From CAZQCI01 sp964592255 (lineage in GTDB: Bacteria; UBA10199; SBBF01), in the NCBI GenBank assembly GCA_964592255.1, contig CAZQCI010000119.1, forward strand, positions 1 through 6,346: a DNA stretch of 6,346 nucleotides, in the 5' to 3' direction. Shown piece after piece: positions 1 to 5,729 of the stretch; the stretch's first letter is position 1; each line of letters starts with the position of its first letter. The notes under the pieces were generated by a model. That model saw only the letters and a list, made by a program, of their open reading frames with translations, had not been told where the DNA came from and did not search any database. The position numbers and the translations under genes are program-made.

Positions 1-1407
1 AAAACTTATTATGTTTTCTACCACGATTTTGTAAAATTTAATAAAAACTCTTCAGGAAGTAGAAATTGTACCACACCAGCTATTGAAGGAAAAATCTCCA
101 CATTCTATTTAGCCTCTGGGGAAACTGTTCCGGAAGTTTTTCAAGGGTTGGAAGAAGGTGACGGTGTGGATCGGGATGCAGCTTACTATCACAGTCGTTT
201 CCGTACATTTCAATTTGGGTCTTACATTAAATTCAATGAAGCCTATACGGCGCCCGGATGTACTTATGAAGCCGGTAAGACACTGACTGGGGAGGAAGAT
301 CCCGAAGCCATTGAAGCTTGTTGGGATGCTTTCGGGGCGGATACTGAAATGCGACGTGTGAATGCTTGGTATGAAGGATGTACTCCTTTCCTTTTTGATA
401 TTGCGCAAGGGTGTTATCCTTCCGACATTCCTTGGAAGAGCGAGCTAACAGAAGAACAGAAAAAATATTTATGCACTGACAAGAGCATTAAATATAGTGA
501 TCCGTCTACATGGGTAGGTTTTGGAGAGTATGAACCCGCTGTAGATTTAAAGACTGGTGAAGAAGATGATACCAAGTGGGATTTTACCTTCCGTAATGTG
601 CATCTTCAGGGTGGATTGGTTACGGACAGCCTGGGTATTTTCTTTGATAACGCTGCAAAACTTTTATTTGCTGATTTATATGTGACTATCACCACCAAAG
701 TAATTGGAGGCGATTCTTCTGATTGGGATGATTTGATTGCCACAAACAATAGAAGTGATTTTTCCAAGAGTGATGTCTACATTCCTTTAAGTTCCGCTGA
801 ATTTAACTGGACTAAAGATGGCATCAATTCAGAATTGATTGCTGCAGAAGATAATAATGTTAGTTGCTTTGAAGATGATGGCACGCCCAAACCTTTAACA
901 TCCTGCCGGGGTAATTATGTGATTACGGAAGATGGAACCAAGATTATGCCTGCGGGTGAGGCGATAGATTTTGCCAACTTGGGTGTCAATGTAAGCATCG
1001 GTTTTGGGGCTTTTCATGGCAAACCGGGACTGGCTCCTAGTTTTGCACAAGAAAGTAGTAGCGGTAAAGGTAAGGCATTGGTTTTTACCCTCCATGGTTG
1101 CATGGTGGAAGGGGAAGCTTCCGAGGATGCAGGCTGTTATGAAGGGCATATTGATAATGTGGATCAACGTGGGGATGAAATTCCTAATCTTCTTGCTGAC
1201 TATGTTGAGCACGGTATGATTACTGAAGAAGATAAAACCAACGCCGAAAGTTCCGATGAGGAAACGCAGAAGAAGAGCAAAGCGTGGATTAATTACCGTG
1301 TGCTTGACGAAGACCGAAACCGTTTTACCGATTATTACAATCCTAGTGATAATTTTTACCTGGATACCGACTATTATTCCGGAACCCCCTGTGGTTTTGG
1401 AATGTAA
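1..1407 (+). CDS. Hypothetical acidic, cysteine-containing, probably exported protein (5' end missing)
   Basis: The reading frame is open from the first base of the window to a TAA at 1405-1407, giving 468 visible residues. The true start lies upstream, and a TTG at 148 is only an internal leucine codon. I do not recognise the family. The protein is rich in Asp, Glu, Gly and aromatic residues and has 11 cysteines in the visible part (residues 23, 87, 107, 127, 138, 158, 289, 302, 367, 379, 464 counted from base 1). Several lie in short contexts of the type GC-T/Y or AC-W. Spaced cysteines in an acidic, aromatic-rich chain suggest a disulfide-bonded protein outside the cytoplasm, but the signal sequence, if any, is out of view. 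I see no transmembrane segment or enzyme motif. Residues 145-160 and 400-440 are highly charged and probably exposed. The gene ends just before a strong terminator, so it is the last gene of its transcript. The coding call is firm; the function is unknown. Confidence 0.8.
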   Translation, partial: KTYYVFYHDFVKFNKNSSGSRNCTTPAIEGKISTFYLASGETVPEVFQGLEEGDGVDRDAAYYHSRFRTFQFGSYIKFNEAYTAPGCTYEAGKTLTGEEDPEAIEACWDAFGADTEMRRVNAWYEGCTPFLFDIAQGCYPSDIPWKSELTEEQKKYLCTDKSIKYSDPSTWVGFGEYEPAVDLKTGEEDDTKWDFTFRNVHLQGGLVTDSLGIFFDNAAKLLFADLYVTITTKVIGGDSSDWDDLIATNNRSDFSKSDVYIPLSSAEFNWTKDGINSELIAAEDNNVSCFEDDGTPKPLTSCRGNYVITEDGTKIMPAGEAIDFANLGVNVSIGFGAFHGKPGLAPSFAQESSSGKGKALVFTLHGCMVEGEASEDAGCYEGHIDNVDQRGDEIPNLLADYVEHGMITEEDKTNAESSDEETQKKSKAWINYRVLDEDRNRFTDYYNPSDNFYLDTDYYSGTPCGFGM

Positions 1408-1443
1408 TGTCAATCCTGGTCATAAAAGCTCGGAGGGGTTTTG

Positions 1444-1478
1444 AAAACCTCATACTCGAAAGAGTATGAGGTTTTTTT
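1444..1478 (+). terminator. Rho-independent terminator after the first gene
   Basis: A perfect 10-bp stem (1448-1457 with 1462-1471) closes a GAAA tetraloop of the stable GNRA type. It is followed by seven T residues at 1472-1478. Four A residues before the stem (1444-1447) can pair with the start of the T run and lengthen the helix. This is a textbook intrinsic terminator 40 bp past the stop codon at 1407. It separates the first gene from the phosphodiester glycosidase gene. Because of the flanking A and T runs it may also work on the minus strand. Confidence 0.93.
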
Positions 1479-1614
1479 ATTCCAATTATTTTATTTTGTA
1501 CACTCAGGTAGGCTCAGACACCGAGCTCCTTGTAAGAAGAAATAAATCAATCAAACTGAGACACTACCCAACTTTCATTTGGCTTTTCTCTCAATTTTTC
1601 TTAGGCTGTGTATT

Positions 1615-2370
1615 ATGAGATGGGGTTGTTTTTTTATTTTTTTATTTTTTTGGACTTTGCCCGCATTGGGTAAGTCTGTGGAGTCTGCCTCCTGGCAAAA
1701 GTTAGAGACAGGGCTTAGCTATCGCAAAATTGAAGTGCCCCGTCGTTCTTCTTCTGTTCCTTACCTCATTCACGCTTTTAAAATTAGTCTCCAACGTTTT
1801 GATTTGCGTCCCATCCAGACCTCTACAGCTACATACTCTAATGTAAAAAATATGGTTTCAAATAGTGGAGCCTTGATAGCGGTCAATGCTAATTTTTTTG
1901 ATCCAACAGGAAAAGCTTTAGGATTGGTTATTTCTAATGGTAAACAGCTTAATCCATTTAAAAATATTTCGTGGTGGGGTGTTTTTTATATGGAGAAAAA
2001 TATTCCTCACATTGTTCATTCTACTCAATGGAAAGACAGTAAAACTGTGACTAGTGCTTTCCAAGCGGGTCCTCGTTTAGTTGTGAACGGCAAAGTGCCA
2101 CGCTTGAAGAGTGAAACGAGTCAGAAAACAGCCATCGGTATTACACGTTCAGGTGAAATTATTTTGCTGACAACTCTTTTTCCTTTCGACATCCGCGATT
2201 TGGCGGACTTGATGGCTAAACAAGAATCAAAAGGGGGCTTAGGTTGTGTAGAAGCTTTAAATTTTGATGGTGGAAGCTCCAGCCAAATGTACGCACGTGT
2301 TGGAGCCTTTGAATTGAGGCTTCCCAGCTTTGTTGGTGTGCCAGTAGGGTTGGGAGTATTCAGAAAATAA
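1615..2370 (+). CDS. Exported phosphodiester glycosidase family protein (NAGPA/DUF2233 domain)
   Basis: A 251-residue protein matching the phosphodiester glycosidase (NAGPA, formerly DUF2233) family, whose animal member removes GlcNAc from a phosphodiester during mannose-6-phosphate tagging. Bacterial members are mostly exported and thought to act on sugar-phosphodiester bonds in envelope polymers; the substrate here is unknown. Family hallmarks in order are NANFFD (91-96), QAGPRLV (150-156), TAIGI (172-176) and NFDGGSSSQM (216-225). The FDGG segment carries the conserved Asp and Gly of the active site. Residues 1-19 form a Sec signal peptide: Met-Arg, a very hydrophobic Phe-rich core, then an ALG|KS cleavage site. 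It is not a lipoprotein site. I chose ATG 1615 because it puts the Arg directly before the hydrophobic core and has a weak AGG nine bases upstream. The frame opens at TTG 1579, which would add 12 residues and lacks a Shine-Dalgarno sequence. The gene stands alone after a terminator and converges on rho. The family call is firm; the exact activity is not. Confidence 0.88.
   Translation: MRWGCFFIFLFFWTLPALGKSVESASWQKLETGLSYRKIEVPRRSSSVPYLIHAFKISLQRFDLRPIQTSTATYSNVKNMVSNSGALIAVNANFFDPTGKALGLVISNGKQLNPFKNISWWGVFYMEKNIPHIVHSTQWKDSKTVTSAFQAGPRLVVNGKVPRLKSETSQKTAIGITRSGEIILLTTLFPFDIRDLADLMAKQESKGGLGCVEALNFDGGSSSQMYARVGAFELRLPSFVGVPVGLGVFRK
1629..1651 (+). repeat. T7-A-T7-A-T7 tract (8-bp tandem repeat, about 2.9 copies) inside a signal-peptide region
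   Basis: Three runs of seven T residues (1629-1635, 1637-1643, 1645-1651) are separated by single A residues, forming a tandem repeat of an 8-bp unit. It encodes the Phe/Ile/Leu core of the signal peptide of the downstream-reading glycosidase gene. Gain or loss of one unit, or of one T, would shift the reading frame near codon 5-13. The tract may therefore be a slippage site, although T-rich codons are also simply a cheap way to encode a hydrophobic core. Confidence 0.85.
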
Positions 2371-2396
2371 AAGTAACAACTTATTTCTGCTTCTTT

Positions 2397-4019
2397 TTAT
2401 TTATTCATCGATTCTAGAAAATCTTTGTTAGTTTCGGTGGAACGCATCTTGTCGATTAAAAAGTCCACGCTATCTAACACGTTCAGTGGATGAAGCAGTT
2501 TTCGCAAAACCCAAACACGGTTTAAGATGTCGTCAGGGAGTAACAAGTCTTCTTTTCGTGTTCCGGAAGCATTAACATCCATACAAGGGAAGATACGTTT
2601 TTCCATCAGTTTGCGATCCAGATGAATTTCAGAATTACCGGTTCCTTTAAACTCTTCAAAAATTACTTCATCCATGCGTGACCCGGTATCGATCAAAGCT
2701 GTAGCAATGATGGTGAGCGATCCGCCTTCTTCAATATTACGTGCGGCCCCAAAGAAACGTTTGGGTTTATGAAGTGCGTTGGAGTCCACACCGCCGGAAA
2801 GAATTTTTCCAGATGGTGGTACAACAGTGTTATAGGCGCGTGCTAAACGCGTGATACTGTCGAGAAGAATCACAACATCTTTTTTGTGTTCCACCAATCG
2901 TTTGGCTTTTTCAATCACCATTTCAGCGACCTGCACGTGACGGGTGGCGGGCTCATCAAAAGTGGAGCTAATAACTTCACCTTTAACGGAGCGTTCCATA
3001 TCTGTCACTTCTTCCGGACGTTCGTCGATTAATAAAACAATCAGAAAAACTTCTGGATGATTTGCAGAAATAGCATTGGCAATATTTTGCAACATCACCG
3101 TTTTACCGGTTCGGGGAGGGGCCACAATTAAACAGCGTTGGCCTTTACCGATGGGGGTTAATAGATCGATGATGCGTGTGGTAAAATTTTTCTGGTCGTG
3201 TTCCAAACGAAATTTTTCGTTGGGATATAGGGGCGTTAAGTTGTCGAACAACACTTTTTCGCGCGCCACTTCAGGGTCTTCGTAGTTGACTTCTTCTACT
3301 TTTAATAGGGCAAAATAACGTTCCGAATCTTTAGGTGGTCGAATTTGGCCCGAAACCGTGTCGCCAGTTCTTAAGTTAAAACGTCTGATCTGTGAAGGAG
3401 AGACGTAGATATCATCAGGCCCTGGCAGATAGCTATAATCACCAGCGCGCAAGAATCCGAATCCATCAGGCAGCGTTTCCAGAACGCCGTCGCCGTAAAT
3501 GGCCCCTTGCTGGTCTGTTTGGGCTTTCAATAGGGCAAAAATCAATTCTTGCCGAGTAAGACCTGCGGCTCCTTCAATTTGAAATTCTTTGGCCAAATGA
3601 ACCAACTCGGTAATTTTTACTTCTTTTAAATCCTTTAAATGCATGACCCCGCCTTTAAAGAAAGGAGCGAGAGTAGGATGATCTGTTGCTGGTTTCTCTG
3701 AAGTGGGCTTTTCTGATGAGTCTTCGGCCAGTTTACTTGCAGATTTTGCCTCTTCGGTCATAGGCGCTGATTTTTCACTTTCAAAATTTGGCCGTGGTGA
3801 AGGAGGAAGAGGGCTGTCTCCATTATAAGAAGAATTATTGCTGCCAGAAGAACGCGGAGTATACATATCGTCCATGTTGTTCATGGAGCTGCGTTCACGA
3901 GGTCCTGAGGATCGTGGCCCGCCGGAACGAGGTCCGGGCCCACTAGAGTTACGACGACGAGGGGGTGAATATTCACGCACGCTTCCGGAGCGATTGCTAG
4001 ATTTGGGTGTGTCTGACAT
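2397..4019 (-). CDS. rho: Transcription termination factor Rho with long disordered N-terminal extension
   Basis: Rho is a hexameric RNA-dependent ATPase and helicase that ends transcription of untranslated RNA. The 540-residue protein is about 120 longer than E. coli Rho (419). Residues 1-125 are low complexity: 1-45 rich in Arg, Ser, Gly and Pro, 46-118 rich in Ser with mixed Glu/Lys. The canonical protein then begins: Rho N domain about 127-170, cold-shock-like primary RNA-binding domain about 173-250 with DGFGFLR (185-191) and DIYVSPSQIRRF (203-214), and ATPase core to the end. Visible catalytic elements are Walker A APPRTGKT (300-307), the glutamate of LIDERPEE (E333), Walker B DVVILLD (381-387), Q-loop SGKILSGGVDSN (403-414), R-loop KGTGN (458-462) and the arginine-finger segment SGTRKE (485-490). 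All key residues are present, so the enzyme should be active. ATG 4019 lacks a Shine-Dalgarno sequence. The internal ATG at 3644-3642 (Met126) matches the E. coli start and has one. Rho is often autoregulated through its leader, but nothing here proves this. Confidence 0.98.
   Translation of the reverse strand: MSDTPKSSNRSGSVREYSPPRRRNSSGPGPRSGGPRSSGPRERSSMNNMDDMYTPRSSGSNNSSYNGDSPLPPSPRPNFESEKSAPMTEEAKSASKLAEDSSEKPTSEKPATDHPTLAPFFKGGVMHLKDLKEVKITELVHLAKEFQIEGAAGLTRQELIFALLKAQTDQQGAIYGDGVLETLPDGFGFLRAGDYSYLPGPDDIYVSPSQIRRFNLRTGDTVSGQIRPPKDSERYFALLKVEEVNYEDPEVAREKVLFDNLTPLYPNEKFRLEHDQKNFTTRIIDLLTPIGKGQRCLIVAPPRTGKTVMLQNIANAISANHPEVFLIVLLIDERPEEVTDMERSVKGEVISSTFDEPATRHVQVAEMVIEKAKRLVEHKKDVVILLDSITRLARAYNTVVPPSGKILSGGVDSNALHKPKRFFGAARNIEEGGSLTIIATALIDTGSRMDEVIFEEFKGTGNSEIHLDRKLMEKRIFPCMDVNASGTRKEDLLLPDDILNRVWVLRKLLHPLNVLDSVDFLIDKMRSTETNKDFLESMNK
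3642..3660 (-). promoter_or_regulatory. Possible internal translation start of rho (Met126) with Shine-Dalgarno-like sequence
   Basis: On the minus strand the sequence AAAGGCGGGGTC directly precedes an in-frame ATG (3644-3642), with AAGG about seven bases from the ATG. Starting here gives a 415-residue Rho beginning MHLKDLKEVKITEL, which aligns with the E. coli Rho N-terminus MNLTELKNTPVSEL. The annotated start at 4019 has no such ribosome-binding sequence. Either this is a second start that yields a short isoform, or the purine-rich stretch merely encodes Lys-Gly-Gly. Moderate to low confidence. Confidence 0.4.
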
Positions 4020-4077
4020 AAATGAATTTGGAATAAACGACTTTGGAGGATCATCTTACAAGAGCTTCTTTGAAAGG

Positions 4078-4171
4078 AAGAGTTCTAACGACAGATTATT
4101 TAAGTTATATTTTGGTGATTATCTCGGGTCGTTTATGTTTAATTTGGAAAGAATAATACGTTAGAACTTTT
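4078..4171. repeat. Inverted repeat, 13-bp arms, 68-bp spacer, upstream of rho and argH
   Basis: The arms are 4078-4090 (AAGAGTTCTAACG) and 4159-4171 (CGTTAGAACTTTT). Ten base pairs are perfect and three more follow with one G-U if drawn as RNA. By a rough chance estimate a perfect 10-bp match at this range is uncommon, though not impossible. In the rho leader it could form a long-range stem, and in DNA it could be a pair of protein-binding half-sites. A second 9-bp pair, 4033-4041 with 4128-4136, interleaves with it, a pseudoknot-like order. No function is known. Confidence 0.6.
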
Positions 4172-4182
4172 ACCAGTATTCC

Positions 4183-4209
4183 TTAACATCAAAAATTCGT
4201 CAAGATAAT
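4183..4209 (+). promoter_or_regulatory. Candidate sigma-70 promoter for argH
   Basis: TTAACA at 4183-4188 matches the -35 consensus in five of six bases. GATAAT at 4204-4209 matches the -10 consensus in five of six. The spacer is 15 bp, shorter than the preferred 17, which lowers confidence. Transcription would start near 4216 and leave an argH leader of about 115 nt holding two small hairpins. A competing candidate is a perfect TTGACA at 4292-4297 with a poor TAGCGT at 4315-4320, 17 bp apart. That one would start just ahead of the argH ATG. Confidence 0.3.
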
Positions 4210-4222
4210 TTTCAACTCTTCA

Positions 4223-4301
4223 TCCGAAGACCACATTGTGGCAAGTCGGGATCCAAGTGATTTAAAATGGACCGGCCTTTTATGCCTTGGTTTGACAAGG
4301 C
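4223..4301 (+). other. Two small hairpins in the argH leader
   Basis: Hairpin one: CCAC (4231-4234) pairs with GTGG (4238-4241) across ATT, enclosed by TCCGA (4223-4227) pairing with TCGGG (4246-4250) using one wobble. Hairpin two: GCCTTG (4284-4289) pairs perfectly with CAAGGC (4296-4301) across a six-base loop. Neither is followed by a T run, so they are not terminators. They resemble no riboswitch class I know, and short stems like these can arise by chance. Confidence 0.3.
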
Positions 4302-4317
4302 TCTCTCATCCTGGTAG
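4267..4317 (+). CDS. Possible 16-residue upstream ORF in the argH leader
   Basis: ATG at 4267 opens a short frame, MDRPFMPWFDKALSSW, ending in TAG at 4315-4317, 13 bp before the argH ATG. An in-frame stop lies just upstream (4258-4260), so the frame is self-contained. It spans the second leader hairpin (4284-4301). It could be a leader peptide that sets ribosome delivery to argH, but it has only one Arg codon, no Shine-Dalgarno sequence and no known homologue. A frame of this length is expected by chance. Confidence 0.15.
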   Translation: MDRPFMPWFDKALSSW

Positions 4318-4330
4318 CGTCCGCAAATCC

Positions 4331-5716
4331 ATGATTCAACAAAAGAAAAAAGCCTGGGGGGGTCGTTTTGACCAGCATGAAAACGAGCTGATGGAACGTT
4401 TTAATGCTTCTTTGCCTTTTGATAAAAAACTCTACCATGAAGATATTCAAGGCTCTGTGGCTCATGCGCGTATGTTGAAGAAAATCGGGGTGTTATCTTC
4501 TTCTGAGCAGTCTCAGATCGAAAAAGGTCTTTTGGCTATTTTAAAGGATATCGAAGCCGGGCGTTTTGAGTGGGACGTGTCGCAGGAAGATATCCATATG
4601 GCCATTGAGTCTAAGTTAACGGAAAAAATAGGTACGGCTGGGGCTAAGCTCCATTCTGGACGCAGCCGTAACGATCAAGTCGCTACCGATATCAAATTAT
4701 ACTGTCGAAACCATGCGGGTTATTTGATTTCAAAAATAATGGCGCTGCAGAAGGAGTTGGTTGCTTTTGCCGAAACTAAGGGTTTTGTGCCCATGCCTGG
4801 ATATACCCATCTCCAGCGTGCTCAGCCTATCTATTTAGCCCATCATCTTTTAGCTTATTTTGAAATGTTGGAACGCGATAAGCGGCGTTTTTTGGATGCA
4901 CAAAAAAGGCTTAATACATCTCCTTTAGGGGCTGGTGCTCTTGCGGGTTCAACCCTTTCTCTCGATCGAGCCTTTACAGCTAAGGAATTAGGTTTTGATG
5001 ATGTGGCCCATAATAGTTTGGATGCGGTTTCTGACCGGGACCATATTGCGGAAATTTTATTTTGTGTTTCACTGCTTATGGTCCACCTCTCCCGTCTGTC
5101 GGAAGAATGGGTGTTATGGATGAGTCAGGAATTTTCTTTTATGACGCTTCCACAAGAATTTTGTACTGGCTCCTCGATGATGCCTCAAAAAGTTAACCCT
5201 GATGCTCCAGAATTAATCCGTGGAAAATGTGGGCGGACGGTAGGAAATTTGGTGGCTTTGTTAACAACCCTAAAAGGTTTGCCTTTGTCCTACAATAAAG
5301 ATTTGCAGGAAGATAAAGAGCCGCTTTTTGACTCTATCGAAACAGCGGAAATCTGTTTGGATGTTCTGATTCGGATGGTTCCTGGTATTACCATCCACGC
5401 CGATGCCATGAAAGCCGCTACAGAAAAAGGTTTTCTTCTAGCCACCGATGTTGCGGAATATTTGGTGGAAAAAGGTTTGGAATTTAGAAAAGCCCACGAA
5501 GTGGTGGGAACGTTAGTGCGTTATTGCATCAAAAATAAAAAAACGTTGGAGACGTTGACATTGCCGGAATTTAAAAAAGTGTCCCCTATTTTTGAAGAAA
5601 GTGTTTTTGCTGTTTTGGATCTTGAAACTTCCATTAACAAAAGAAAATCCATTGGTGGTACGGCCAAAGCATGTGTGAAAAAAGAGTTGGTAAGAGCGAA
5701 GAAGTTGTTGGCCTAA
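4331..5716 (+). CDS. argH: Argininosuccinate lyase
   Basis: ArgH splits argininosuccinate into arginine and fumarate, the last step of arginine synthesis, as a cytoplasmic homotetramer of the aspartase/fumarase superfamily. The 461 residues are normal for the family. Visible motifs are WGGRF (9-13) at the usual N-terminal place, HSGRSRNDQVATD (108-120), GYTHLQRAQP (157-166) with the active-site His160, SLDAVSDRD (229-237), the superfamily signature GSSMMPQKVNPD (280-291) with catalytic Ser281, YNKDLQEDKE (321-330) and GGTA (442-445). I chose ATG 4331 because it leaves only eight residues before WGGRF, as in homologues. The frame is open further to GTG 4238, but those 31 extra residues resemble nothing in ArgH. 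No clear Shine-Dalgarno sequence precedes the ATG. One position of the signature reads KVNP, where most ArgH proteins have KKNP. lysA follows after 13 bp, which implies co-transcription. Confidence 0.97.
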   Translation: MIQQKKKAWGGRFDQHENELMERFNASLPFDKKLYHEDIQGSVAHARMLKKIGVLSSSEQSQIEKGLLAILKDIEAGRFEWDVSQEDIHMAIESKLTEKIGTAGAKLHSGRSRNDQVATDIKLYCRNHAGYLISKIMALQKELVAFAETKGFVPMPGYTHLQRAQPIYLAHHLLAYFEMLERDKRRFLDAQKRLNTSPLGAGALAGSTLSLDRAFTAKELGFDDVAHNSLDAVSDRDHIAEILFCVSLLMVHLSRLSEEWVLWMSQEFSFMTLPQEFCTGSSMMPQKVNPDAPELIRGKCGRTVGNLVALLTTLKGLPLSYNKDLQEDKEPLFDSIETAEICLDVLIRMVPGITIHADAMKAATEKGFLLATDVAEYLVEKGLEFRKAHEVVGTLVRYCIKNKKTLETLTLPEFKKVSPIFEESVFAVLDLETSINKRKSIGGTAKACVKKELVRAKKLLA

Positions 5717-5729
5717 TCATCATCATTTT

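Larger units (their letters stand above)
4020..4330. other. Divergent intergenic region between rho and argH
   Basis: This 311-bp stretch has no recognised gene. It must carry the promoters of both rho (leftward) and argH (rightward). From left to right it holds two interleaved inverted repeats (4033-4041 with 4128-4136; 4078-4090 with 4159-4171), a 9-bp direct repeat AATTTGGAA (4025-4033 and 4141-4149), a promoter candidate for argH (4183-4209), a small hairpin (4223-4250), a possible 16-codon ORF (4267-4317) and a second hairpin (4284-4301). I could not find a convincing sigma-70 promoter for rho on the minus strand. The left 150 bp are strongly AT-rich and the right 100 bp less so. Confidence 0.7.

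Noticed and set aside
895..1413. 172-codon frame on the minus strand opposite the first gene
   Set aside because: It lies wholly opposite a good coding frame, and its composition looks like a shadow (Ile/Thr/Phe-rich, no motif).
1479..1614. CTCAG/CTGAG short repeats before the glycosidase gene (1503-1560)
   Set aside because: Five-base repeats are expected by chance, they do not form a continuous stem, and no good promoter hexamers are placed around them.
2371..2396. Possible terminator hairpin AAGT/ACTT between the convergent genes
   Set aside because: Only four weak A-T-rich pairs with an interrupted stem, not enough for an intrinsic terminator.
3838..4008. Arg/Gly/Pro-rich frame opposite the rho extension
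   Set aside because: The low-complexity composition simply mirrors the repetitive codons of the Rho extension on the other strand. Only the part after 4009 was kept as a weak candidate.
4299..4327. tRNA-like D-arm (CCTGGTAGCG at 4310-4319 followed by CAAATCC)
   Set aside because: The match recalls the D-arm of a proline-type tRNA, but there is no anticodon arm, T-arm or acceptor stem, and the argH coding sequence starts at once. Treated as chance rather than a tRNA remnant.
4238..4330. N-terminal extension of ArgH from GTG 4238
   Set aside because: The extra 31 residues do not resemble ArgH, the GTG lies inside a small hairpin without a Shine-Dalgarno sequence, and ATG 4331 places WGGRF at the family-typical distance.
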